Positions 8,163 through 17,003 of a stretch of 64,000 nucleotides of DNA are shown piece by piece. This stretch comes from an uncultured Pelagibacteraceae bacterium (lineage in GTDB: Bacteria; Pseudomonadota; Alphaproteobacteria; Pelagibacterales; Pelagibacteraceae), in contig CACMVB010000006.1 in assembly GCA_902617025.1 (NCBI GenBank), positions 1 through 64,000 of the forward strand, in the 5' to 3' direction. A model generated the notes under the pieces. It was not told the origin of the DNA. It made no database searches and was given only the letters and a program-made list of their open reading frames with translations. The position numbers were made by a program, and so were the translations under genes. Each line of letters starts with the position of its first letter. The first letter of the stretch is position 1.

Positions 8163-8928
8163 AAAACTTTTTAAGTTTAAAGAAAAAATATTTGGATATT
8201 AATATTATTTTTTCTTTAGTTGAAGGATCTAAATTTTTAAGCGACCATATTAATAATCTAATTTGCTCATTAACTATAGTTTTAGTCTTTGATAATCTGA
8301 AACCTTCAGAATTACTATGGATTCTTGCTTTTAAAAGATTTTCATTCGAAATATATATTTTATAATTTTTAAAAACCTTTAAATAAAAAGCATAGTCTTG
8401 AGCATAAAGAAATTTTTTTGGATATTTTCCGATTTTTGAGATTAAATTTTTTCGATACATCACCGTCGAGTGTGCGATTATATTTTTAAATATTAAATCT
8501 CTATAATTAATATTTTTATAATTCATATATTTTTTTTTTTTAATTTTATTCCTTTCGTCTATAATCTGGCAATTAGATGATACTAAAGATAAGTTTTTAA
8601 ACTTATCAAAATATTTAAATTGTTTTTTAAGCCTTCCACGTAAAGCTACGTCATCAGAGTCCTGAATAGCAACAAACTCCCCCTTACAAAAATCTAAACC
8701 ATAATTTAAACAATTAGTTCTTCCTATATTTTTTTTTAAGAAGATTTTTTTTATTCTTTTATCCTTAAAGCTTTTCAATACTTTTCTACTTTTATCGGTT
8801 GATCCATTATCGATAGCTATTAACTCCCAATTACTATAATTTTGATTTAAAATACTAATGATTGAGTTTTTTAAATAATTTTGATGATTATAAATAGTCA
8901 TCAAAACTGATATTTTTGGTTTTTTCAT
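8134..8928 (-). CDS. Glycosyltransferase family 2
   Basis: A 264-residue GT-A fold glycosyltransferase. It opens with ISVLMTIYNHQNYL, followed by IDNGSTD near residues 39-45 and the metal/nucleotide-binding QDSDD at 89-93. The conserved mid region continues with HSTVMYRKN. Members transfer a sugar from an NDP donor to a growing glycan on the cytoplasmic face of the inner membrane. It stands alone on the minus strand and overlaps the convergent cupin gene by 29 nt, without room for a terminator between them. Confidence 0.88.
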   Translation of the reverse strand: MKKPKISVLMTIYNHQNYLKNSIISILNQNYSNWELIAIDNGSTDKSRKVLKSFKDKRIKKIFLKKNIGRTNCLNYGLDFCKGEFVAIQDSDDVALRGRLKKQFKYFDKFKNLSLVSSNCQIIDERNKIKKKKYMNYKNINYRDLIFKNIIAHSTVMYRKNLISKIGKYPKKFLYAQDYAFYLKVFKNYKIYISNENLLKARIHSNSEGFRLSKTKTIVNEQIRLLIWSLKNLDPSTKEKIILISKYFFFKLKKFFRFLYSIKN

Positions 8929-9027
8929 ATTTAATAAGTTACTAACATTAATTTAATATTGAAATACTTAAAATAGTTTATAAAAATTTAAATTGTAAAA
9001 TTTTTATTTTAAAAGCTGGGCAAATTT

Positions 9028-10302
9028 ATGAAAAGCAAGCATTTCACATTAAAGAATTTTTTTTTCTTTTTATTTATATCATCCTACATATCTGGTTTTT
9101 TTTTGAGAGAAAATATAGCCGGTGGCGCTGAAACCGATTTTTTAAATTTTACTTGGCCTTTAATCATATCTTTTAAGGAAAATTTCCACTTTACTTTAAA
9201 GAATTATGGATCTTTTGGGGAAGGAAGTTTACCTTTATTTCACATTATAAATGCTTATTTAAATCCACTTTCTTTTAATCAGTTTTTTTTTCAGGGCTCT
9301 ATAACCTTAATTTCGGTTTTAAATGTAATTATATTTTCACAAATAATTGAAAAAAAATTTCAATTAAAAAAAAAGGATGCACTATTATATTCATGTATAT
9401 TTTTAATATTACCTTTTTTTAGATCCTCAGCATTTTGGGGCATAACTGAAAATTTTGGGTGGCTATTTTTACTTATATCAATAAAATATTATAATATACT
9501 TGAGCAAAAAAAATCTAAAGGTAAACAAATAGATATTTTCTTAACTTGTCTATTTTCTAGTTTAGCACTTTACATAAGGCCTTATTTAGTATTTTTTCCA
9601 GTTTTTTTTATTTTAAAAACATTAATTTATAGGGAATATAATTTACTTAAATCCTCAGTAATATTTTATCTCATATTTTCAATACCTGGCATTTATTTAA
9701 TTTATATATGGGGTGGAATATTCAAAATTGGAGAAAGTGAAATTAATTTACTTAAAGATTACCATAATCCAAAGTTTATTATAAAAAATTTAATAATTTT
9801 TTCTTCATTATTCTTTTTTTATTCATTGCCTTTTGAATTTTTAAAAAAAAACTATTTGAATAAAAAAGTTATTTTTGTTTTTTCGTGTGTATTTATATTT
9901 TTATTATTTATAAATTATTTTGAAATATTTAATTATTTAAATTTAATTAAAATTGGCGGCGGTATATTTCTAAAAATTAATCAATTTTTATTCGGGGAAA
10001 ACTTAATTTTCTTTCTTGCTATCTCTGCATTAGGAATTCTCGTTATATTTAAATATAGTTTAATTTCAAAAAAAAATAATATAATATTAATTTCTCTAAT
10101 TGTTTTTTGTTTTCCAAAATACATTCTTCAAGAGTATTTTGAGCCTTTAATTTTGATAATTTTATTTGGGCTTATTGATTTAGGTAAAGTAGATTTAAAA
10201 AAGTTGAAAAAAAAAGCCACTATTTTAATCTTTTGCACATACTTTACTGTTTATTATTTTGGCAGCTTTGTTTATAGATACTTCGTTTATCCAATTAGCT
10301 GA
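9028..10302 (+). CDS. Polytopic membrane protein, possible GT-C glycosyltransferase
   Basis: A 424-residue, very hydrophobic protein with roughly ten predicted membrane segments. After the first segment comes a loop with GGAETDF, where GT-C glycosyltransferases usually carry an acidic ExD/DxD-like motif; later FFRSSAFWGITEN and YIRPYLVFFP segments resemble GT39/ALG10-like membrane sugar transferases. These use polyprenyl-phosphate sugars on the periplasmic side. I cannot assign a family with certainty; a flippase- or polymerase-like role is also possible. It is preceded by 99 bp of very AT-rich intergenic DNA and ends 8 nt inside the convergent methyltransferase gene. Confidence 0.55.
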   Translation: MKSKHFTLKNFFFFLFISSYISGFFLRENIAGGAETDFLNFTWPLIISFKENFHFTLKNYGSFGEGSLPLFHIINAYLNPLSFNQFFFQGSITLISVLNVIIFSQIIEKKFQLKKKDALLYSCIFLILPFFRSSAFWGITENFGWLFLLISIKYYNILEQKKSKGKQIDIFLTCLFSSLALYIRPYLVFFPVFFILKTLIYREYNLLKSSVIFYLIFSIPGIYLIYIWGGIFKIGESEINLLKDYHNPKFIIKNLIIFSSLFFFYSLPFEFLKKNYLNKKVIFVFSCVFIFLLFINYFEIFNYLNLIKIGGGIFLKINQFLFGENLIFFLAISALGILVIFKYSLISKKNNIILISLIVFCFPKYILQEYFEPLILIILFGLIDLGKVDLKKLKKKATILIFCTYFTVYYFGSFVYRYFVYPIS

Positions 10303-11530
10303 TTATTTTTGGTGAGGGAAGTGGAACAATAAATTTTCCTTTAAACCCTTTTTTTTTAAAGTTACTAATGAGAGTTTTAGATATATGCCACGAAAGTAAC
10401 AGCAGATAGTCAGGTTTATTTTTTTTTATAATTTTCTCGTTTACTATTGGGATATTAGTTCCAGGCATATACTTTCCAATTTTATAAGACCCGTTTATTT
10501 CTAAGATATATTTTAGAATATCCTCATTTAAACCTACATAGTTAACTAGTGTAGCAGCTCTAGATGGAGCCCCTACACCGAAAATTATTTTATTTTCAAA
10601 TTTTAGTTTTTTTAATAAAGAGTAAAGTTTAACCTTCGATAAAACTACATTATTTTTGAATTCTTTAAATCTTTTTTTAGAAAGAAATTTTTTCTCAAAA
10701 TTTAATATTTTTTTTACTGATGGGTCAATTCTTTGTGAATTATTTTTTGTCACATAAACTCTTATCGACCCCCCATGAGTAGGTATCTCTTTTGCGTAGA
10801 AAATTTTAAGATTATATTTCTTAAATAAATAACTTAAACTTGATAATGAATAATATCTCATATGTTCGTGGTAAATAGTGTCATATTGAACTGTTTTTAT
10901 TAATGGCACGAGATAATGAGACTCAGAAATAAATACCCCATTTTTATCTAAGATTTTAATAATATTTTTCATAACTTGGTCAATGTCATCAATGTGGGCA
11001 AAGACGTTGGTTGCAGTAATTAATTTTGCCTTCCCATATTTTTTTAAAATTATATCTGCGGTTTTTTTGTTAAAATATCTTAAGAGCGTATTGATACCTT
11101 TTCTAATAGCTATCTTACCAACTAATTCAGGCGTTATACCTAGGACCTTATATTTCTTTTTAAAATTACTAAGTAAATTACCATCATTAGATCCAATATC
11201 TATAACCAGATTGTTTTTTTTCAGATTAAGTTTTTTTTCACACTCTTTAAAAAGCTCTTTAAAGTTTTCTCGTAAGATTTTTGTAGTACTGCTGGTGTAT
11301 GGGTAACTCTTTGGAAAAATTATTTCTTTATTTACTATTGTACTTAATTGAACAAGTTTTGAAGATTTAGAGTACATGAGCTCAGCAGGGAAGAAGATTT
11401 CCTCATTTTTATTACCTTTTATAGAGTAATAATTATTAACTGCCGGTAAATATCCAAGTGATAAAATCTTGGATAAATCTTTTTTTTTAGAAATTTGACA
11501 TCTATCAATTGTCTTTGATCTTTTAATCAT
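10295..11530 (-). CDS. Sugar C-methyltransferase (TylC3/NovU type) with degenerate zinc site
   Basis: A 411-residue three-domain C-methyltransferase that transfers methyl from SAM to C3 of a 4-keto-6-deoxy NDP-sugar. The SAM motif VIDIGSNDG is at residues 109-117. The catalytic segment YDTIYHEHMRYYSL near 216-229 and THGGSIRVYV further on are retained, and the C-terminal domain is complete. The N-terminal zinc-binding domain is altered: of the usual four cysteines only C11 remains, with Ser at 14, 54 and 57. It fits the CDP-4-keto-6-deoxyglucose made by rfbF/rfbG, which would give a branched deoxysugar; this link is inference. Confidence 0.82.
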   Translation of the reverse strand: MIKRSKTIDRCQISKKKDLSKILSLGYLPAVNNYYSIKGNKNEEIFFPAELMYSKSSKLVQLSTIVNKEIIFPKSYPYTSSTTKILRENFKELFKECEKKLNLKKNNLVIDIGSNDGNLLSNFKKKYKVLGITPELVGKIAIRKGINTLLRYFNKKTADIILKKYGKAKLITATNVFAHIDDIDQVMKNIIKILDKNGVFISESHYLVPLIKTVQYDTIYHEHMRYYSLSSLSYLFKKYNLKIFYAKEIPTHGGSIRVYVTKNNSQRIDPSVKKILNFEKKFLSKKRFKEFKNNVVLSKVKLYSLLKKLKFENKIIFGVGAPSRAATLVNYVGLNEDILKYILEINGSYKIGKYMPGTNIPIVNEKIIKKNKPDYLLLLSWHISKTLISNFKKKGFKGKFIVPLPSPKIIS

Positions 11531-11561
11531 ATAAATATTTTAAAACTTTTAAGCCATTTCT

Positions 11562-12734
11562 ATGTATAAAAAAAGGCAAATTTCGATAATAGGTGGAGCA
11601 GGACATGTCGGTTTCCCGCTGGGTTTAGTATTGAGCTCTAAAGGCTACTATGTAAAATTAATTGATAAACATCAAGAAAATATTAAAAAAATTAATTCTG
11701 GTGAAACACCTTTTTTAGAAAAAGGTGCGAAGAGGTTACTAAAAAAAATGTTAAGAAAGAAAAAAATTATGGCCTCTTCAAATTTAAAGGAAATAAAATT
11801 TAGTAAATTTATAATTATTTGTATAGGTACACCGATAAATAAAAACCTAAAACCTCAAACTAAACAATTTTTCAATTTTTTTTCATATTTATTTAAACAT
11901 GTAACAAAAGAGCAAATCATAATAATAAGAAGTTCAGTTTTTCCAGGTATAGTAAATAAAATTTTTAAAAAATTCGGAAAAATAAATAAAAATATTTCCT
12001 ATTGTCCGGAAAGAATTGTCCAAAGTAAAGCTTTAGTTGAGTTACCAAATCTACCCCAAATAGTATCTGGTTTGACTAAAAAATCTATAAAAGAGTCCAG
12101 CACACTTTTTAAAAAAATTTGCAAAAAAATTTTAATCTCAAGCATTAAGGAAGCTGAATTAATAAAATTATTTTCAAACACAAATAGGTATATAAACTTT
12201 GCAATTGCGAATCAGCTATACTTAATATGCGATAAATATAATGTTGATTTTAAAAACGTAAGAAATTTAATGAGATTAGGATATGAACGAAATTTGAATT
12301 TACCATCTGCAGGTTTCTCTGCTGGCCCTTGTCTTTTAAAAGATACCATGCAACTAAGCTCTTTTTATAAAGGAAATTTTGAACTTGGTTTAGCCTCCAT
12401 GAAAGTAAATGAGAGTATGGTTGAATTAGTTATCAAAAAAATTAAAAAAATTAAAAATTTTGAGAAAAAAACTATAGGAATTTTAGGTATAACATTTAAA
12501 GCTGAAACTGATGATATACGAGATTCATTGTCCTTATCTTTGATTAAAAAATTAAAAAAAATTAAATTAAAAGCAATTTATACAGATGTATATTACAAAG
12601 ATAAATATTGGCATGACTTTAAGTCTTTAATAAGAAAATCAGATATAATTATTTTAGGTGCTCCTCATAATAAATATAAATCACTTAAGTTACCGAAAAA
12701 TAAAAATTTGATTGATATTTGGGGAATTATTTAA
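11562..12734 (+). CDS. UDP-sugar 6-dehydrogenase (UDP-ManNAc dehydrogenase-like)
   Basis: A 390-residue UDP-glucose/GDP-mannose dehydrogenase-family enzyme performing two-step NAD oxidation of a sugar C6 alcohol to a carboxylate. The N-terminal dinucleotide motif GGAGHVG is near 11-17, CPER at 148-151, the central helix KLFSNTNRYINFAIANQ around 203-219, and the catalytic cysteine C257 in GPCLLKD. The central helix resembles WecC-type UDP-N-acetylmannosamine dehydrogenases more than UDP-glucose dehydrogenase. The product would be a uronic acid for the surface glycan. It is divergent from the C-methyltransferase across a 31-bp gap. Confidence 0.85.
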   Translation: MYKKRQISIIGGAGHVGFPLGLVLSSKGYYVKLIDKHQENIKKINSGETPFLEKGAKRLLKKMLRKKKIMASSNLKEIKFSKFIIICIGTPINKNLKPQTKQFFNFFSYLFKHVTKEQIIIIRSSVFPGIVNKIFKKFGKINKNISYCPERIVQSKALVELPNLPQIVSGLTKKSIKESSTLFKKICKKILISSIKEAELIKLFSNTNRYINFAIANQLYLICDKYNVDFKNVRNLMRLGYERNLNLPSAGFSAGPCLLKDTMQLSSFYKGNFELGLASMKVNESMVELVIKKIKKIKNFEKKTIGILGITFKAETDDIRDSLSLSLIKKLKKIKLKAIYTDVYYKDKYWHDFKSLIRKSDIIILGAPHNKYKSLKLPKNKNLIDIWGII

Positions 12735-12736
12735 TT

Positions 12737-13522
12737 ATGAAAAAATTAAATTTTATATTTGTCGGAGGAAAAAAACTTGGTTATGAATCTTTGAATTTTT
12801 TACTTAAAAAAAATTATAGACCGCTTTGCGTTCTTCCAAACAAGGATGACAAAGGTTTCGATAATTCTTTCAATAAATCAATTGTAAAATTAGCTAAAAG
12901 CAAAAAAATTAAAATTACAAATTTGAAATCTTTAATTAATTTTTTGAAAAAATATGAAAATAATTTAGATGTAATCTTTTGCTTAGGCTCAACAAGAATT
13001 TTGCCACAAAATATTTTAATGATTCCAAAAATGGGCACACTAAACATCCATCCTTCTTTGTTACCAAAATACAGAGGGCGATATTCATTAGTTCACTCTA
13101 TTGCAAATGGAGAAAAATATGCAGGTTTGACATCACACTGGATAGGAAAAGAAATAGATCTAGGAGAAATTATATCAAAAAAAAAAATTATTATTTCAAA
13201 AGAAGACACTGGTGGCACGCTTTATAATAAATTTACAAATAGCGCCATAAGAGAATTCAAAAAAATATTTTCAAAAATTATTGAGAGAAAAAAAATAAAA
13301 ACTTACAAACAAAAAAAAGGTGTTACTCGTTATAAAAATAAACATTTTCCTAATAATGGAAAAATTAATTGGAACTGGTCTGGAAATAAAATTTATAATT
13401 TTTTGAGATCAATGATACATGAACCTTTTCCACCGCCAGAAATTAAAATCGGTTCACAAAATTATTATTTAGTAAGTAAAAACTTACTATTACGTAATAA
13501 AATCATAAAGTCACCAAAATGA
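12737..13522 (+). CDS. Sugar N-formyltransferase (Formyl_trans_N family)
   Basis: A 261-residue formyltransferase. From ATG 12737 the catalytic triad of the methionyl-tRNA formyltransferase superfamily is visible: N103 and H105 in NIHPSLLPKYRG, and D141 in KEIDLG. It is too short and too diverged for Fmt (about 310 residues) and sits next to a sugar aminotransferase. This suggests N-formylation of a 4-amino- or 3-amino-dideoxy sugar nucleotide with N10-formyl-THF, as in VioF, QdtF or WbtJ. An upstream TTG at 12719 is in frame, but ATG 12737 begins the first beta strand exactly and follows the previous stop by 2 nt. Confidence 0.85.
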   Translation: MKKLNFIFVGGKKLGYESLNFLLKKNYRPLCVLPNKDDKGFDNSFNKSIVKLAKSKKIKITNLKSLINFLKKYENNLDVIFCLGSTRILPQNILMIPKMGTLNIHPSLLPKYRGRYSLVHSIANGEKYAGLTSHWIGKEIDLGEIISKKKIIISKEDTGGTLYNKFTNSAIREFKKIFSKIIERKKIKTYKQKKGVTRYKNKHFPNNGKINWNWSGNKIYNFLRSMIHEPFPPPEIKIGSQNYYLVSKNLLLRNKIIKSPK

Positions 13523-14623
13523 AAAAAATAATATTAGCTCAACCATTAATTAATATAAAAGACTCCAGTAAAATACTAAATTCAGTTTTAAGAAGTAATT
13601 TTATAAATGAGGGATCTCAAACTAAAGAATTCGAAAAAAAAATCTGTAAGTTGTTAAAAGTAAAGTACGCAGTAGCAACTACTAGCGGGACAATAGCAAT
13701 ATTTCTTGCTTTAAAAGCAGCTGGCATAAAAAAATGGAGATGAAGTTATTATCCCTAATATTACTTTTCCTGCTACGGCTAATGCAGTGAAGATGGCAGG
13801 AGGTAAAATAATTTTGGCAGATGTGAATCCTATAAATTTATTAATTGATGAAAAATCTTTAATAAAAAGAATTAATCCAAAAACCAAATTTATTATTCCA
13901 GTTCATGTGTCTGGAAGAGGTGAAAATATAAGAAAGATTGTGAGTTTGGGAAAAAAAAAATCAATCAAAATAATAGAAGACGCTGCTGAGGCTTTAGGAT
14001 CAAAAAGCCAAGGTAAAAGCCTAGGAAGTTTTGGCATAGCAGGTTGCTTCTCATTTGCCCCAAATAAAATTTTAACTACTGGCCAAGGTGGCATAGTGGT
14101 AACAAATAATTTTAAATTATTTAAAAAACTCAAAAGACTTAAAGATCAAGGCAGGGAAGGTCCAACTACAGGAGGCGAAGATAAATATGTCTCAATTGGA
14201 TATAATTTTAAATTTACTAATTTACAATCTTCTCTGGCACTATCACAAATTAAAAATATTAATTGGAGAATGAAAAAATTAAGGGAGATTTATAAATTTT
14301 ACTTAAAGAATATTAAACAAAATAAATACTTTAGAATTATTAACTTTAATATTAAAAGCGGAGAACTCCCTTTATGGATTGATGTATGGTGTTCAAATCG
14401 AAACAAATTATATAATTTTCTTAAATCTAAAAACATTGTATGTAGGTATTACTGGGAACCTATTAATACCTGTAAACCCTACAAATCATCTTTTAAGAAC
14501 CTATCAAATTCAAAAAAACTACAAAAAAAAATGATGTGGTTACCTTCTTCTTTAGATATGAGTGTAAAAGAACAAAAAAAGGTTTGTGAAAAAATAAATT
14601 ATTTTTTCTCAAAAATAAATTAA
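13519..14623 (+). pseudogene. DegT/DnrJ/EryC1 sugar aminotransferase, frameshifted in an A-tract
   Basis: Two reading frames (13519-13743 and the frame containing 13787-14623) together encode one DegT-family PLP aminotransferase. Deleting one A from the seven-A run at 13728-13734 restores AAGI-KNGDEVIIPNITFPA and a single 367-residue protein, the normal family length. The PLP-binding VATTSGTIA is near residue 52, EDAAEALGS near 153, and the Schiff-base lysine in APNKILTTG at about residue 183 of the joined product. The family adds an amino group to a keto-sugar nucleotide. With the N-formyltransferase gene overlapping its start by 4 nt, an N-formylamino sugar (for example N-formylperosamine-like) is the likely product. 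Sequencing error, slippage or true decay are all possible. Confidence 0.85.
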
Positions 14624-15342
14624 TGAAAAAAGAATTATCAATTATTTTACCAATATTTAATGAGAAAGATAGCCTACCAATTATGGTAAGGCTTTTAGAT
14701 TCATCTATAAGTTTTAAAAAAGAAATAATCATTGTTTACGACTCCGAAAATGACAACGCAATAGATGTAGCAAAAGATTTAGCTCATGAATTAGAGCATG
14801 TGAAATTGGTACATAATAAAATTGCTCCTGGAGTAAGATTTGCAGTTGAAGCTGGCGTAAAGGAAGCTAATTACGACATTATTTTAATAACTGCAGTAGA
14901 TGAAATTTTTCCAATTTTAGCAATTGAAAAAATGATATCGCATTTGATAAAAAATAATTTAGATTTTTTAAGCGGAACAAGATATTCAAAAGGCGGTATC
15001 CGCCTAGGTGGTTCTATAGTAGGTTCGATTTTTTCAAGAACAGCTAATAATCTTTTCAAATTATTTACAAACATTCCTCTAACTGATTGTACTACAGGAA
15101 TAAAAATGATGAAAAAAACAGTTTGGGAGACAATCAAACTTGAGTCTAAGCCAATAGGTTGGGCTTATTCATTTGAATTATCAATAAAAGTATATCTAAG
15201 AGGTTTTAAAATAGATGAGTACCCTCTTAAATCTGTAGATAGATTATTTGGCGGATCATCAACATTTAAGTTTGGTCCTTGGCTTAAAGAATATCTTAGG
15301 TGGTTCATTTGGGGCATAAGGAAAATAAAAAATGAGAAATAA
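14623..15342 (+). CDS. GT2 family, polyprenyl-phosphate sugar transferase-like
   Basis: A 239-residue GT2 protein of the dolichol-phosphate mannosyltransferase (DPM1) type. It opens with LSIILPIFNEKDSLP and has ITAVDE near residues 89-94, where the acidic metal-binding residues lie. The LSGTRYSKGG and CTTGIKMMKK segments are typical of DPM-like enzymes. Such enzymes load a sugar onto undecaprenyl phosphate at the inner membrane. There is no obvious C-terminal membrane anchor beyond an amphipathic WLKEYLRWFIWGI tail. It shares one base with the aminotransferase stop and overlaps the next gene by 11 nt. Confidence 0.85.
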   Translation: MKKELSIILPIFNEKDSLPIMVRLLDSSISFKKEIIIVYDSENDNAIDVAKDLAHELEHVKLVHNKIAPGVRFAVEAGVKEANYDIILITAVDEIFPILAIEKMISHLIKNNLDFLSGTRYSKGGIRLGGSIVGSIFSRTANNLFKLFTNIPLTDCTTGIKMMKKTVWETIKLESKPIGWAYSFELSIKVYLRGFKIDEYPLKSVDRLFGGSSTFKFGPWLKEYLRWFIWGIRKIKNEK

Positions 15343-16270
15343 AAAAAATTATTTAGTAACTGGTGGAACAGGATTTATAGGAGCAGGTATATGTAAAATG
15401 TTATTAAAACTTGGTCACAAAGTCACTATTCTTGATAATAATTCAAGGGGAAAAATATCAAGATTATTTAAAATTAAAAAAAAAATTAAATTTATTAAAG
15501 GTGATATAAGAGATAAAAAAAAGGTTTTTAACAGTCTTAAAAATATTGATGCAGTTATTCATCTTGCGTATATAAATGGTACAAAATTTTTTTATGAAAA
15601 ACCGGATTTAATATTGGATGTTGCAGTAAAAGGACTAATGAATATTTTTGATGGTTGTATTAAATATAAAATTAAAGAATTATATCTTGCCTCAAGCTCC
15701 GAGGTTTATCAAACTCCAACCAAGATACCAACAGATGAGAAAGAACCTCTTAAAATTCCAAATGTTTACAATCCTAGATATTCTTACGGAGGTGGAAAAA
15801 TTTTAACTGAGTTAATGGGAATTAGTTATGGTAAAAGATATTTCAAGAAACTGGTAATTTTTAGACCTCATAATGTTTATGGACCAGATATGGGTAATGA
15901 GCATGTTATACCTGAATTTATAAATAGATTTAAAAAACTTAGAGGTAAAAATTTTAAGATCCAAGGAAATGGATCTGAGACAAGATCGTTTATTTACATT
16001 GATGATTTTGTTCGAGCTTTTAGATACATTCTTCAAAAAGGTAAACATCTTCAAATTTATAATATAGGAACAAATGAAAAAGTTAAAATTAACATACTTG
16101 CTAAAAAACTTTCAAAAATTTTTAATAAAAAGATAGTTATTAAAAAATCAAAATTATTTAAAGGTAGCACAAAAAAAAGATTACCAAATATAAATAAGAT
16201 CAAATTACTTGGATTCAAACAAAAAATAAAGTTAGATCAAGGATTAGATTTTTTAGTAAATTATAACTAA
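15332..16270 (+). CDS. NAD-dependent epimerase/dehydratase (nucleotide-sugar SDR)
   Basis: A 312-residue extended SDR with GGTGFIG at residues 11-17, SSSEVY at 121-126, the catalytic Y152/K156 in YGGGK, and FRPHNVYGP plus RSFIYIDD in the C-terminal half. It belongs to the GalE/UDP-glucuronate decarboxylase-like branch and probably epimerises or decarboxylates an NDP-sugar. A uronic-acid-forming dehydrogenase is present in the same region, so a decarboxylase is one option, but the sequence does not settle this. The start overlaps the preceding glycosyltransferase by 11 nt, which points to one operon. Confidence 0.83.
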   Translation: MRNKKNYLVTGGTGFIGAGICKMLLKLGHKVTILDNNSRGKISRLFKIKKKIKFIKGDIRDKKKVFNSLKNIDAVIHLAYINGTKFFYEKPDLILDVAVKGLMNIFDGCIKYKIKELYLASSSEVYQTPTKIPTDEKEPLKIPNVYNPRYSYGGGKILTELMGISYGKRYFKKLVIFRPHNVYGPDMGNEHVIPEFINRFKKLRGKNFKIQGNGSETRSFIYIDDFVRAFRYILQKGKHLQIYNIGTNEKVKINILAKKLSKIFNKKIVIKKSKLFKGSTKKRLPNINKIKLLGFKQKIKLDQGLDFLVNYN

Positions 16271-16283
16271 ATTAATTTATTGT

Positions 16284-17003
16284 ATGAGGAAGGACGTTTA
16301 CACAAGACATATTAAAAATGAAAAAAAACATTGGTGGTTTTCTGCTAGAAGAGAAATAATCTATTCTGTTATATCTAATTTAAAACAAAAAGAGTCTATT
16401 ACAATTTTAGACTTTGGCGCTGGTAGTGGAGCTAATATTGAGATACTTACAAAACTAGGAAAAGTTGATGTTTACGAGACAAATACTCAAGCTAAAAATT
16501 TTCTAAAAACTAAATTCAAAAATTTTAAAAATGTAAAAATTATAACCAAAATAAAAAAAAAATATAATCTTATAATCGCTGCAGATGTAATTGAGCATAT
16601 AAAAAACGATAAAAAAGTGTTAAAAATTTTTTTTAATTGTTTAAAGAAAAATGGACATTTACTTATCACAGTACCAGCATTCAATTTTCTTTTTTCGAGC
16701 AAAGATGTAGCTTTAAAACATTTTAGAAGATACAACAAATTCAATTTGAAGAGTTTACTAAAAAGATATTTTAAAATTAAAAAATTATCTTACTTTAATT
16801 TTTTTTTATTTCTTCCTATTGCAATCTCAATCTTATTTTACAAAATTAAAAGAAAAAAATTTATAAAATTTGTTGAGACAACCCCACCAAATTATTTGAA
16901 TTTTATATTAAAAAATATTTTTTTAGTTGAGAAGTATCTTTTAAGATTTTTTAATTTTCCTTTTGGTATATCAATCATAGCTTTGGCAAAAAAAAATGAT
17001 TAA
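16284..17003 (+). CDS. SAM-dependent methyltransferase (Methyltransf_23 type)
   Basis: A 239-residue class I methyltransferase with an N-terminal HWWFSARR motif near residues 17-24, SAM motif I LDFGAGSGA at 42-50, AADVIEH in the middle and HLLITVPAF as motif III. A hydrophobic segment near 172-185 may associate with the membrane. HWWF-type methyltransferases are common in polysaccharide and lipid-linked oligosaccharide clusters beside DPM1-like transferases, as here. It overlaps the next GT2 gene by 8 nt. The acceptor is unknown. Confidence 0.8.
   Translation: MRKDVYTRHIKNEKKHWWFSARREIIYSVISNLKQKESITILDFGAGSGANIEILTKLGKVDVYETNTQAKNFLKTKFKNFKNVKIITKIKKKYNLIIAADVIEHIKNDKKVLKIFFNCLKKNGHLLITVPAFNFLFSSKDVALKHFRRYNKFNLKSLLKRYFKIKKLSYFNFFLFLPIAISILFYKIKRKKFIKFVETTPPNYLNFILKNIFLVEKYLLRFFNFPFGISIIALAKKND

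Noticed and set aside
12979-13227. 82-codon frame inside the formyltransferase gene
   Set aside because: The other frame carries the NIHPSLLP catalytic motif; this one is a shadow.
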